DNA of 64,000 nucleotides from DATKFM01 sp963810485 (lineage in GTDB: Bacteria > Pseudomonadota > Alphaproteobacteria > Dongiales > Dongiaceae): the NCBI GenBank assembly GCA_963810485.1, contig CAWENQ010000005.1, positions 620,001-684,000 of the forward strand, read 5' to 3'. This document shows, in pieces, positions 43,684-54,742 of the stretch. Numbering within the stretch: position 1 is the stretch's first letter; every line of letters begins with the position of its first letter. Below the pieces are notes generated by a model. The model saw nothing but the letters and a program-made list of their open reading frames with translations. It was not told the origin of the DNA and searched no databases. A program made the translations under genes and the position numbers.

Positions 43684-45441
43684 ATGGCGAACGAAGAGAT
43701 GAATGGCGCGCAGATGGTGATCCGGGCTCTGGTGGACCAGGGCGTCGACGTCATCTTCGGCTATCCGGGCGGCGCCGTGCTGCCCATCTACGACGAGCTG
43801 TTCAAGCAGAACGCCCTGCGCCACGTGCTGGTTCGCCATGAACAGGGTGCGGTCCATGCCGCGGAAGGCTATGCGCGCTCCACCGGAAAGGTGGGTGCCG
43901 TGCTGGTGACGTCCGGCCCCGGCGCCACCAATGCCGTGACCGGCCTGACCGACGCACTGATGGATTCGATCCCGATCGTCTGCCTGACGGGCCAGGTGCC
44001 GACCCACCTGATCGGCAACGACGCTTTCCAGGAAGCGGATACGGTGGGCATCACCCGCCCCTGCACCAAGCACAACTACTTGGTGAAGAGCATCGGCGAT
44101 TTGCCGCGCATCATGCATGAGGCGTTCTATGTGGCCCGCAGCGGCCGGCCGGGCCCGGTGGTGGTCGACCTGCCGAAGGACGTCCAGCAGGCAAAAGGCA
44201 TCTACACCAACGGCGTTGCCGCCAAGCACCGCTCCTACAATCCGCAGATGAAGGGCGAGATCCGCGCCATCGAGCAGGCGCTGGATCTGATGGCGAAGGC
44301 GCAGCGGCCGCTGTTCTATTGCGGCGGCGGCGTGATCAATTCCGGCCCGACCGCGTCGAAGCTGCTGAAGCAGTTCGTCAACCTGACTGGCTTCCCGATC
44401 ACTTTGACGTTGATGGGGCTCGGCGCCTTTCCGGCAGCGGACAAGCAGTTCCTGGGCATGCTGGGCATGCATGGCATGTACGAGGCGAACCACGCCATGC
44501 ATGACTGCGACGTCATGATCAATATCGGCGCGCGCTTCGATGACCGGATCACAGGGAGGTTGGCGGCCTTCTCGCCCAACTCGAAGAAGATCCATGTCGA
44601 TATCGACCCATCCTCGATCAACAAGAACGTTCGGGTCGATGTGCCGATCGTCGGCGATGCCGCCCATGTGCTGGAGGATATGATCCGTCTGTGGAAGGCG
44701 AAGCAGATCCGCCCCAACCAAAAGGCGCTGGACGCCTGGTGGAAGCAGATCGACGGCTGGCGGGCACGGGACTGCCTCAAGTATCGGCCCAGCGACAGCG
44801 TGATCAAGCCGCAATACGCGCTGCAGCGGCTGTTCCACGCCATCAAGGACAAGGATTTCTACATCACCACCGAAGTCGGCCAGCACCAGATGTGGGCGGC
44901 GCAGTTCCTGCGCTTCGAGAAGCCGAACCGCTGGATGACCAGCGGCGGCCTCGGCACCATGGGCTATGGCTTTCCCGCCGCCATCGGCGTGCAGATGGCC
45001 CATCCGGAGTCGCTGGTGATTGATGTCGCCGGCGAAGCCTCCTTCATGATGAACATGCAGGAGATGTCGACGGCCATGCAGTACAAGCTGCCGGTGAAGG
45101 TGTTCATCCTCAACAATCAGTGGATGGGCATGGTGCGGCAGTGGCAGGAGTTGCTGCATGGCGAGCGCTATTCCGAAAGCTACATGGAGTCGCTGCCGGA
45201 TTTCGAGAAGCTGGCGGATGCCTTCGGTTTCGTCGGCCTGCGCGCGGACAAGCCGTCGGAGGTCGATGACGTCATCAAGGAAATGATCGCCGTCAAGCAG
45301 CCGGTGCTGGTGGATGTGCGTGTCGACAAGACCGAGAACTGCTTCCCGATGATCCCCTCGGGATCGGCCCATAACGAAATGCTGCTGGGCCCGGATGACG
45401 TGGCCAAGCCGGTGTCCGAAGAGGGCATGGTGCTGGTCTAG
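43684..45441 (+). CDS. ilvB: Acetolactate synthase large subunit
   Basis: 585 residues from the ATG at 43684; the in-frame extension to 43519 is leader, not protein. ThDP enzyme joining pyruvate to pyruvate or 2-oxobutyrate, the first common step to valine, leucine and isoleucine. The N-terminal VDVIFGYPGGAVLPIYD, the catalytic glutamate in VRHEQGAVHAAEGYAR and the FAD-binding middle domain are normal. The ThDP motif reads GEASFMMN instead of the textbook GDGS form. The 190-bp leader between miaA and this gene shows no obvious leader peptide rich in branched-chain codons. Confidence 0.95.
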   Translation: MANEEMNGAQMVIRALVDQGVDVIFGYPGGAVLPIYDELFKQNALRHVLVRHEQGAVHAAEGYARSTGKVGAVLVTSGPGATNAVTGLTDALMDSIPIVCLTGQVPTHLIGNDAFQEADTVGITRPCTKHNYLVKSIGDLPRIMHEAFYVARSGRPGPVVVDLPKDVQQAKGIYTNGVAAKHRSYNPQMKGEIRAIEQALDLMAKAQRPLFYCGGGVINSGPTASKLLKQFVNLTGFPITLTLMGLGAFPAADKQFLGMLGMHGMYEANHAMHDCDVMINIGARFDDRITGRLAAFSPNSKKIHVDIDPSSINKNVRVDVPIVGDAAHVLEDMIRLWKAKQIRPNQKALDAWWKQIDGWRARDCLKYRPSDSVIKPQYALQRLFHAIKDKDFYITTEVGQHQMWAAQFLRFEKPNRWMTSGGLGTMGYGFPAAIGVQMAHPESLVIDVAGEASFMMNMQEMSTAMQYKLPVKVFILNNQWMGMVRQWQELLHGERYSESYMESLPDFEKLADAFGFVGLRADKPSEVDDVIKEMIAVKQPVLVDVRVDKTENCFPMIPSGSAHNEMLLGPDDVAKPVSEEGMVLV

Positions 45442-45491
45442 AGCCGGCCCGCGGAAAAGAACAACAGGGCCGGGCGCCCGGGAGCCATTGC

Positions 45492-46001
45492 TTGCAACCG
45501 CAGACGATCGAACGACACACGATTTCCGTGCTGGTGGACAACGAGGCCGGCGTGCTTGCACGCGTCATCGGCCTGTTCTCCGGCCGCGGCTACAACATCG
45601 AGAGCCTGACCGTGGCCGAGGTGGATGCGACGGAGCATCTGTCGCGGATCACCATCGTCACTTCGGGCACGGCGATGATCATCGAGCAGATCAAGAACCA
45701 GCTCAATCGCCTGGTGCCCGTGCATACGGTGAACGACTTGACCATCGAGGGTCCGCATGTGGCGCGGGAACTGGCGCTGATCAAGGTGAAGAGCACCGGT
45801 GAGCGCCGCGTCGAGTCCCTGCGCATCGCCGACATCTTCCGCGCCCGGGTGGTCGACGCGACAAACGACTCCTTCGTCTTCGAGATGACGGGATCGACCG
45901 AAAAGCTCAGCGCCTTCATCAACCTGATGAAACCGCTGGGTCTGGTGGACGTGTCGCGCACAGGCGTCGTGGCGATTGCACGCGGGGCGGAAGCCCTCTA
46001 G
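45492..46001 (+). CDS. ilvN: Acetolactate synthase small (regulatory) subunit
   Basis: 169 residues from a TTG start at 45492, chosen because GGAG lies 7-10 bp upstream and the next ATG is far inside. ACT domain at the N-terminus (ISVLVDNEAGVLARVIGLFSGRGYNIESLTV), followed by the ALS_ss C-terminal domain. It binds valine and feedback-regulates the large subunit. The length and order after ilvB are as expected. Confidence 0.95.
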   Translation: MQPQTIERHTISVLVDNEAGVLARVIGLFSGRGYNIESLTVAEVDATEHLSRITIVTSGTAMIIEQIKNQLNRLVPVHTVNDLTIEGPHVARELALIKVKSTGERRVESLRIADIFRARVVDATNDSFVFEMTGSTEKLSAFINLMKPLGLVDVSRTGVVAIARGAEAL

Positions 46002-46036
46002 AACCCGGGCAAATTTGGCGCTGCGCGCCGGGTTCT
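46000..46036 (+). promoter_or_regulatory. Alternative hairpins between ilvN and ilvC
   Basis: AGAACCCGG (46000-46008) pairs with CCGGGTTCT (46028-46036). An inner stem GGCGC/GCGCC (46017-46021 with 46025-46029) overlaps the right arm and competes with it. There is no T-run, so it is a possible processing site, attenuator or weak terminator ahead of ilvC. Confidence 0.35.
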
Positions 46037-46135
46037 CATGCTAAAACTGTCGAAGCATGGGAACGATTGAACTCGACAGACAATAGACGGGGCGCGGTCC
46101 ATTGGTACTCGCCGCCGCAGCAAGGGATGCCAGAC

Positions 46136-47155
46136 ATGCGTGTCTACTACGATCGCGATGCCGATGTGAACCTGGTGAAGGGCAAGAAGGTGGCCGTCGT
46201 TGGCTACGGCAGCCAAGGCCATGCCCATGCGCAGAATTTGCGCGACAGCGGCGTCAAGGATGTGCGCGTCGCGCTGCGGCCGGGTTCTCCCACGGTGAAA
46301 AAGGCGACAGATGCCGGCTTCACCGTCGCGGCGCCCGCAGAGGCCGCGAAATGGGCCGACATCGTCATGATGCTGGCGCCCGACGAGTTGCAGGCGAAGA
46401 TCTATAATGACGACCTCCATGCCAACATGCGCCAGGGCGCGGCAATCGCCTTCGGCCATGGACTCAACATCCATTTCCGCCTGATCGAAGCGCGTCCGGA
46501 CCTGGACGTATTCATGGTCGCGCCGAAGGGTCCGGGTCACACGGTGCGCTCCGAATATCTGAAGGGCGGCGGCGTGCCCTGCCTGGTGGCGGTGGCGCAG
46601 AATCCATCGGGCAATGCGCTGGAGATCGGCATCTCCTACGCCTCGGCCATCGGCGGCGGCCGGTCCGGCGTCATCGAGACGTCGTTCAAGGAGGAATGCG
46701 AGACCGATCTGTTCGGCGAGCAGGTGGTGCTCTGCGGCGGCCTGACGGCGCTGATCCAGGCCGGCTACGAAACCCTGATCGAAGCCGGCTATGCGCCGGA
46801 AATGGCCTATTTCGAATGTCTGCATGAAGTGAAGCTGATCGTCGACCTGATCTATGAGGGCGGCATCGCCAACATGCGCTATTCGATCTCCAACACCGCC
46901 GAATATGGCGACTACACCCGTGGGCCGCGCATCATCACCGACGAGACGAAGAAGGAGATGAAGCGCATCCTTGACGATATCCAGTCCGGCCGTTTCGCCC
47001 GCGACTGGGTGGCGGAGTGCCAGGCCGGCCAGCCGAGCTTCAAGGCGATGCGCCGCCGGAGTGCCGAGCACAACATCGAGGAAGTAGGCGCCAAGCTGCG
47101 CGCCATGATGCCTTGGATTGCCAAGAACAAGCTGGTCGACAAGGCGAAGAACTAA
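46136..47155 (+). CDS. ilvC: Ketol-acid reductoisomerase (NADP+)
   Basis: 339 residues from the ATG at 46136, the exact class I length, with AAGGGA just upstream; earlier in-frame ATGs add no similarity. It isomerises and reduces acetolactate or acetohydroxybutyrate. The Rossmann motif GYGSQGHAHA is at about residues 24-33, and the knotted C-terminal domain has metal-binding residues in DLFGEQVVLCGG and the FECLHE segment. The third gene of ilvBNC, it is followed closely by the LysR regulator gene. Confidence 0.96.
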   Translation: MRVYYDRDADVNLVKGKKVAVVGYGSQGHAHAQNLRDSGVKDVRVALRPGSPTVKKATDAGFTVAAPAEAAKWADIVMMLAPDELQAKIYNDDLHANMRQGAAIAFGHGLNIHFRLIEARPDLDVFMVAPKGPGHTVRSEYLKGGGVPCLVAVAQNPSGNALEIGISYASAIGGGRSGVIETSFKEECETDLFGEQVVLCGGLTALIQAGYETLIEAGYAPEMAYFECLHEVKLIVDLIYEGGIANMRYSISNTAEYGDYTRGPRIITDETKKEMKRILDDIQSGRFARDWVAECQAGQPSFKAMRRRSAEHNIEEVGAKLRAMMPWIAKNKLVDKAKN

Positions 47156-47211
47156 AGTATGGGCGCGGCGGGCCGCGCTGACGGCGGCCAGCGCCGCCGG
47201 AGCCGGTCCGC

Positions 47212-48153
47212 ATGATCATCAGGCAATTGATCTATCTGACGGCGCTGGCGCGGGAGAAGCATTTCGGCCGCGCCGCCGCTTCCTGCAATGTCAGCCAGCC
47301 CACGCTGTCGGCGGCGATCCAGCAGCTCGAAGCCGATCTTGGCGTGCCCATCGTCGAACGCGGCCAGCGCTTCAAGGGTCTCACGGCGGAAGGCCAGCGG
47401 GTGCTCGAATGGGGCCACCGCATCCTGGCCGATCTCGAGGCCCTGACGCAGGATCTGCAGGAGATGCGCGAGGGCCTGACCGGCCATCTGCGTTTCGGCG
47501 TCATTCCTTCGGCACTGCCGGCGGTGTCGCTGGTGACCGCGCCGTTCTGCGCCAGCCATCCGCGGGTGTCGATCACCGTGCGGTCGATGTCGTCGATCGA
47601 GATCCAGCGCGGCCTCGATGCCTTCGAGCTGGATATCGGCATGACCTATCTGGACAACGAGCCGCTGATCAATGTGCGGGCGCTGCCGCTCTATTGGGAG
47701 CGCTATGTCCTGCTCACCTCGGCCACCGGACCGTTCGCCGGCAACAAGACGTTGAGCTGGGCCGAGGCGGCGAGCGTACCGCTCTGCATGCTCACACCCG
47801 ACATGCAGAACCGCCGTATCCTTAACGGCGTGTTCCGCTCGGTGAACCGGGCGCCGACGCCGGCGATCGAGACCAACTCCATGCTGCTGCTCTGCGCCCA
47901 TGTGCGCGACGGACCCTGGTCCAGCGTCATGCCCCATACGGTCATGCACACCATCGGCCTGCCGGAGGGTCTGCGGGCCATCCCCCTGACCGAGCCGGAT
48001 ACCACCCATGAAATCGGGCTGGTCATTGCCGACCGGGACCCGTCGCCGCCCCTGGCCCGGGCCCTGATGGCCGTGGCAGCGGGCCAGACGATCCAGCTCA
48101 AGGTCGACCACGACCTCCAAGCGGGACCGCTGCCGTCTGTTGATAGCTATTAG
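47212..48153 (+). CDS. LysR family transcriptional regulator
   Basis: 313 residues. N-terminal helix-turn-helix (HFGRAAASCNVSQPTLSAAIQQLEADLG, about 16-43), then the LysR effector-binding domain. It is encoded on the same strand 77 bp before the formate dehydrogenase genes, the arrangement known for fdsR-fdsGBACD, so it most likely controls that operon, perhaps in response to formate. It could also be the distal gene of the ilv transcript. A palindrome overlapping its stop codon is a candidate binding site. Confidence 0.9.
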   Translation: MIIRQLIYLTALAREKHFGRAAASCNVSQPTLSAAIQQLEADLGVPIVERGQRFKGLTAEGQRVLEWGHRILADLEALTQDLQEMREGLTGHLRFGVIPSALPAVSLVTAPFCASHPRVSITVRSMSSIEIQRGLDAFELDIGMTYLDNEPLINVRALPLYWERYVLLTSATGPFAGNKTLSWAEAASVPLCMLTPDMQNRRILNGVFRSVNRAPTPAIETNSMLLLCAHVRDGPWSSVMPHTVMHTIGLPEGLRAIPLTEPDTTHEIGLVIADRDPSPPLARALMAVAAGQTIQLKVDHDLQAGPLPSVDSY

Positions 48154-48159
48154 CTATCA
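48141..48159. promoter_or_regulatory. Palindrome upstream of fdsG (candidate LysR-type operator)
   Basis: TGATAGCTA-T-TAGCTATCA, 9-bp perfect arms around a single base, overlapping the stop of the LysR gene and about 70 bp before the fdsG start. The position and symmetry fit a LysR-type recognition site (T-N11-A lies within). It has no T-tail, so it is not a good terminator. Confidence 0.55.
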
Positions 48160-48230
48160 TACGATCCAAAATTGCGATTTGATAATAGCCAACCCTTTGG
48201 TAATATTGCCCAGCTTATAAGCGGGCACAG

Positions 48231-48707
48231 ATGCACACCTATAGCCATTGGGACGCGGGCGCGGCGAAGTCGCTGATCGCCGAGCGGCAGCATATGCCGG
48301 GAGCTTTGCTGCCCATCTTGCATGCCCTGCAGGAGCGGTTTGGCTATGTGGACGCCGCCGCAGTTCCGCCTGATCGCCGACGCGCTGAACCTGTCCCGGG
48401 CCGAGGTCCATGGCGTGGTCAGCTTTTATCACGATTTCCGCCGGGAGCCGCCGGGCCGCCATGTGGTGAAGATCTGCCGGGCCGAGTCCTGCCAGAGCAT
48501 GGGCTGCGAGCGCCTCGCCGCGCACGCCCAGCAGCGGCTTGGCGTCGATTTCCACGAGACCAGCGGCGACCGCCGTTTCACTCTCGAACCCGTCTATTGC
48601 CTGGGAAATTGCGCGCTGTCGCCGGCCGTCATGATCGACGGTGAATTCCATGGCCGGGTCGATCCGGCGCGCTTCGACGAGCTGATCGCGGAGTGCGGGA
48701 AGAGCTC

Positions 48708-48711
<4 letters not shown>
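48231..48711 (+). CDS. fdsG: NAD-dependent formate dehydrogenase gamma subunit (NuoE-like), one frameshift
   Basis: 159 residues after removing one base near 48369 (CCG-C-CTG). [2Fe-2S] protein of the NuoE/HoxE type. Cluster ligands are seen in KICRAESCQSMGCERL and, later, PVYCLGNCALSPAVMI. It forms the diaphorase part of the soluble formate dehydrogenase with FdsB. The pieces on either side of the indel are both well conserved: GALLPILHALQERFGYVDAA before it, LIADALNLSRAEVHGVVSFY after it. The stop overlaps the fdsB start as ATGA. Confidence 0.9.
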
Positions 48712-50253
<1,542 letters not shown>

Positions 50254-50286
50254 GCCCGGGCCGCGGCGGAGTAGGAGACCCAGGTC

Positions 50287-53154
50287 ATGACGCTCATCGC
50301 TGATCAAGGAAATCGACTACGGCACCCCGGCGGTCGCCGGAAGGACCGATGGTGACGCTTGGAGATCGACGGCGTCAGCCGGTCACGCGTGCCGGCAGGC
50401 ACCTCGGTCATGCGCGCGGCCATGGAAGCCGGCGTCAAGGTGCCGAAGCTCTGCGCCACCGACAGCCTCGACGCCTTCGGCTCCTGCCGCCTCTGCCTGG
50501 TCGAGATCGAAGGCCGCCGGGGCACGCCCGCCTCCTGCACCACGCCGGTCGAACCCGGCATGAAGGTGAAGACCCAGACGCCGCGCCTCGCCAAGCTGCG
50601 CCGCGGCGTGATGGAGCTCTACATCTCCGATCATCCGCTCGACTGCCTGACCTGCGCCGCCAACGGCGATTGCGAGCTGCAGGACATGGCGGGCGCGGTC
50701 GGCCTGCGCGAAGTGCGCTACGGCTATGACGGCGCCAACCATCTGAAGTCCGAGAAGGACGAATCCAACCCGTACTTCACCTTCGATCCGTCGAAGTGCA
50801 TCGTCTGCTCGCGCTGCGTGCGCGCCTGCGAGGAAGTGCAGGGCACCTTCGCGCTGACCATCGACGGCCGCGGCTTCGCCTCCATGGTCTCGGCCGGGCC
50901 AGAACGAGGACTTCCTCGATTCCGAGTGCGTCTCCTGCGGCGCCTGCGTGCAGGCCTGCCCGACCGCGACGCTGATCGAGAAGTCCGTCATCGAGCAGGG
51001 CCAGCCGGAGCACAGCGTGCATCACGACCTGCGCCTATTGCGGCGTCGGCTGCTCCTTCAAGGCGGAGATGCAGGGCGACCGAAGTCGTGCGCATGGTGC
51101 CGTACAAGGACGGCAAGGCGAATCACGGCCATTCCTGCGTGAAGGGCCGCTTCGCCTGGGGCTACGCGACCCACAAGGACCGCATCACTGAAGCCGATGA
51201 TCCGCGCCAAGATCACCGATCCGTGGCGCGAAGTGACCTGGGACGAGGCGATCAAGCTACGCCGCCAGCGAGTTCAAGCGCATCCAGGCGAAGTACGGCC
51301 GCGGACTCGATCGGCGGCATCACCTCGTCGCGCTGCACCAACGAAGAGACCTACCTGGTGCAGAAGATGATCCGCGCCGCCTTCGGCAACAACAACGTCG
51401 ATACCTGCGCGCGCGTCTGCCATTCGCCGACCGGCTACGGCCTGAAGACCACGTTCGGCACCTCGGCCGGCACGCAGGATTTCGACTCGGTCGATGGAAG
51501 CCGACGTCATCCTGGTGATCGGCGCCAATCCGACCGACGCCCATCCGGTGTTCGCCTCGCGCATGAAGAGGCGCCTGCGCGAGGGCGCCAAGCTGATCGT
51601 CATCGATCCGCGCCGCATCGACCTGGTGCGCACGCCGCATGTCGAGGCCGACTATCACCTGCCGCTGATGCCCGGCACCAATGTCGCCGATGATCAATGC
51701 GCTGGCGCATGTGATCGTGACCGAGGGGCTGGTGGACGAGGCCTATGTGCGCCGAGCGCTGCGAGCCCGGCGATTTCCAGCGCTTGGCGCGACTTCATCG
51801 CGCAGGAGCGCAATTCGCCGGAAGCGACGGAAGCAGTCACCGGCGTTCCGGCCGCCGACGTGCGCGCCGCGGCGCGGCTCTATGCGACCGGCGGCAACGC
51901 CGCGATCTACTACGGCCTCGGCGTCACCGAGCACAGCCAGGGCTCGACCATGGTCATGGGCATGGCGAATCTCGCCATGGCGACCGGCAATATCGGCCGC
52001 AACGGCGTCGGCGTGAATCCGCTGCGCGGCCAGAACAACGTGCAGGGCGCCTGCGACATGGGCTCCTTCCCGCACGAGTTCTCCGGCTACCGCCACGTCT
52101 CCGACGACGCGACGCGCGAGCTGTTCGAGCAGGCCTGGGGCGTCAATCTCGACGGCGAGCCGGGCCTGCGCATCCCCAACATGCTCGACGCCGCGGTCGA
52201 CGGCACGTTCAAGGGCCTCTACGTCCAGGGCGAGGACATCGCGCAGTCCGACCCGAACACGCAGCACGTGACGGCCGGGCTTGCGGCGATGGAATGCGTC
52301 GTCGTGCAGGACCTCTTCCTGAACGAGACGGCGAACTACGCGCATGTCTTCCTGCCGGGCTCCTCGTTCCTGGAGAAGGACGGCACCTTCACCAACGCCG
52401 AGCGCCGCATCAGCCGGGTGCGCAAGGCGATGCCGCCGATGGCCGGGCTACGCCGACTGGGAAGTCACGATGGCGCTGTCGCAACGCGCTCGGCTATCCG
52501 ATGAACTACAAGCATCCGTCGCGAGATCATGGACGAGATCGCGCGGCTGACCCCGACCTTCGCCGGCGTCAGCTTCGACCGCATCGACGAGCTGGCACGC
52601 ATCCAGTGGCCGTGCAACGACAAGGCGCCGGAAGGCACGCCGATCATGCACGTCGGCGGCTTCGTGCGCGGCAAGGGCAAGTTCATGATCACCGAGTTCG
52701 TGCCGACCGACGAGCGCACCGACCCGCGCTTCCCGCTGATCCTCACCACCGGCCGCATCCTCTCGCAGTACAATGTCGGCGCGCAGACGCGGCGCACCGA
52801 CAACGTCGTCTGGCATCGACGAGGACGTGCTGGAGATCCATCCGCTTCGACGCCGAGAATCGCGGCATCCGCGACGGCGATCTGGTGGCGCTGGCCAGCC
52901 GCGCCGGCGAGACGACGCTGCGCGCCGCGATCTCCGAGCGCATGCAGCCGGGCGTCGTCTACACGACGTTCCACATCGCCGATACCGGCGCCAACGTGGT
53001 CACCACCGAGTACTCCGACTGGGCGACCAACTGCCCGGAGTACAAGGTGACGGCCGTGCAGGTGCGCCTGACCAACCGCCCGTCGGAATGGCAGGACCGC
53101 TTCCGCGAGGACGACACGCGCCTCACCCGCATCGCCGCCGCGGCGGCGGAGTAG
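50287..53154 (+). CDS. fdsA: NAD-dependent formate dehydrogenase alpha subunit (catalytic, molybdenum), many frameshifts
   Basis: Catalytic subunit. It starts at the ATG at 50287 with a good upstream ribosome site. Eighteen extra bases, first near 50302 and last near 52845, must be removed; the result is an exact 949-residue frame to TAG. Domains in order: N-terminal [2Fe-2S] ferredoxin (LCATDSLDAFGSCRLCLVE), the His/Cys cluster region (HPLDCLTCAANGDCELQ), two [4Fe-4S] (CIVCSRCVRAC, CVSCGACVQACPTA), then the FdhF-type domain (CAYCGVGCSF; catalytic Cys in DTCARVCHSPT). It oxidises formate to CO2 and passes electrons through FdsG/B to NAD+. Confidence 0.9.
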
Positions 53155-53176
53155 GCACGGCCATACCGGCCTTGCC

Positions 53177-54007
53177 ATGAGCGCCCCCGCCCGACCGGCC
53201 AGCATCGCCAACGCCGCCCGCGTCCTGCGCAGCGGCGTTTCCGCGCCGATCACCGAGGTGATCGCCGAGGAGATGCCGGTGGCGCTGGTCTACAATAACA
53301 TCAGCCACGCGGTGATGATGTCGACGCCGGCCGATCTCAGGGATTTCGGCCTGGGCTTCAGCCTCAGCGAAGGCATCCTGACTAGGCGGGACGAGCTGCT
53401 CGACATCGCGACCGAAGAGACCGATGTCGGCATCGAGGTCCGCATGGCCATCGCCCTGGAGCGGTTCAACCTGCTGAAGGATCGGCGCCGCAGCCTGACC
53501 GGTCGCACCGGCTGCGGCATCTGCGGCGTCGAGAGCCTCGAGCAGGCAATCCGCCCGGTCGAGAAGGTGACGGCCACCACCGAAGTGCCGATCAACTCGA
53601 TCTACAAGGCGCTGACCGATCTGCCGGGGCAGCAGCTCGTGAACAAGCTGACCCATGCGGTGCATGCTGCCGCCTGGGTGAATTGCGCCGGCGAGATCCA
53701 GATCACCCGCGAGGATGTGGGCCGACACAACGCGCTGGATAAGCTGATCGGCGCCATGGCCTGGAAGGATGTGGATTCCGCGCAAGGCTTTGCGGTTATC
53801 ACCAGCCGCTGCAGCGTGGAGATGGTACAGAAGGCGGCCGCGGCGAGGATCCCTGTGCTGGTGGCCATCTCGGCGCCGACGGCGCTGGCGCAGCGCATGG
53901 CCGATAACGCCGGCATCACGCTGGTGGCGCTGGCGCGGCTGGATAGCGTGCTCGTGGTCACCCACCCCGAGCGCATCATAGGAATACCCGGAGTTTCCGA
54001 TCAATGA
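53177..54007 (+). CDS. fdhD: Formate dehydrogenase accessory sulfurtransferase FdhD (FdsC)
   Basis: 276 residues, intact. FdhD/FdsC moves sulfur from a cysteine desulfurase to the molybdenum cofactor of formate dehydrogenase. The conserved Cys pair is C113-G-I-C116 in TGCGICGVES. The ITREDVGRHNALDKLIG segment and the TSRCSVEMVQKAA segment are typical cofactor-binding motifs. The gene lies 22 bp after fdsA and overlaps fdsD by 4 bp. Unlike fdsGBA it has no indels. Confidence 0.94.
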   Translation: MSAPARPASIANAARVLRSGVSAPITEVIAEEMPVALVYNNISHAVMMSTPADLRDFGLGFSLSEGILTRRDELLDIATEETDVGIEVRMAIALERFNLLKDRRRSLTGRTGCGICGVESLEQAIRPVEKVTATTEVPINSIYKALTDLPGQQLVNKLTHAVHAAAWVNCAGEIQITREDVGRHNALDKLIGAMAWKDVDSAQGFAVITSRCSVEMVQKAAAARIPVLVAISAPTALAQRMADNAGITLVALARLDSVLVVTHPERIIGIPGVSDQ

Positions 54008-54225
54008 AGGCCGACCGGCTCGTGCATATGGCGAACCAGATCGCCGACTTCTTCAGTTCCTATCCCCAAGAACAGGCGGTGGCCGGCGTGGCCGACCACC
54101 TGCACAAGTTCTGGGACCCGCGCATGCGCAAGCAAATCATCGAGTATGTGGGAACCGACGGCGCCGGCCTGCGGGACATCGCCCTGGCCGCCATCAAGCA
54201 GCTGGCGGCCGAGAAGAAGTCGTAA
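54004..54225 (+). CDS. fdsD: Formate dehydrogenase subunit delta
   Basis: 73 residues, overlapping the fdhD stop by 4 bp. The typical FdsD features are LVHMANQIADFFSSYP at the start, then VAGVADHLHKFWDPRMRKQI and a short helical end. FdsD helps assemble or stabilise the formate dehydrogenase. It is the last gene of the operon and convergent with the metal-sensor gene, with only 16 bp between. Confidence 0.93.
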   Translation: MKADRLVHMANQIADFFSSYPQEQAVAGVADHLHKFWDPRMRKQIIEYVGTDGAGLRDIALAAIKQLAAEKKS

Positions 54226-54241
54226 TAATCGGCCGTGCGCC

Positions 54242-54739
54242 TCAGTTAGGGCGCTTCTCTTTCCATCGATCGCTTGGCTTCAGCAACTCGGCGACCTTGG
54301 CGCGCTGAGCCGGATCCAGTTGCGCTGCCAGCTCCAGGATCAAGTTCTGGGCGCTGCTGTGCAGAACTGCTTCCGCGTCGCGCAGCGTCGACATCGCAGC
54401 TTCGACCTTTGCGGGATCGAACGGCTCCCCGGCGATGGCTTGAGAAACAGCCAGCCTTGCTTCGAACATCGGCTGGAGATTGACGTGGAATGTGTCACGC
54501 CGGGTTTCCAACATGCTCTCGAGAATTTCCTCACCGCGCTCGTCCAGGACTCCCCGCAGCTGACGCGGACTGGGCATGCCTGTCAGACGCGGGCCATGCG
54601 ACGGACCGAACCCGAGCAGTCCGCCCATCCGGCCATGACCGGAGATGGCGGATACGGCTATGGCGCCGATGAAAAACAGATTGAGCGCCAGGGAAATGAC
54701 CAGCAGGAGCCGCAGCCGCCGTGACCAGATTTCGCTCAT
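54242..54739 (-). CDS. Periplasmic heavy-metal sensor (CpxP/ZraP-like)
   Basis: 165 residues. One N-terminal membrane segment (LLLVISLALNLFFIGAIAV), then a helical periplasmic domain with LDERGEEILESMLETRR and LDPAQRAKVAELL, as in the heavy-metal-resistance/ZraP family. It ends the operon with the EF-hand, sigma and anti-sigma genes. It probably helps sense metal or envelope stress, or acts as a periplasmic chaperone. It starts 3 bp after the anti-sigma stop. Confidence 0.83.
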   Translation of the reverse strand: MSEIWSRRLRLLLVISLALNLFFIGAIAVSAISGHGRMGGLLGFGPSHGPRLTGMPSPRQLRGVLDERGEEILESMLETRRDTFHVNLQPMFEARLAVSQAIAGEPFDPAKVEAAMSTLRDAEAVLHSSAQNLILELAAQLDPAQRAKVAELLKPSDRWKEKRPN

Positions 54740-54742
54740 AAT

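Noticed and set aside
43606..45561. 651-codon open frame opposite ilvB
   Set aside because: It is a shadow of a well-identified gene, full of His/Arg/Gln as expected for reverse-complement GC-rich codons.
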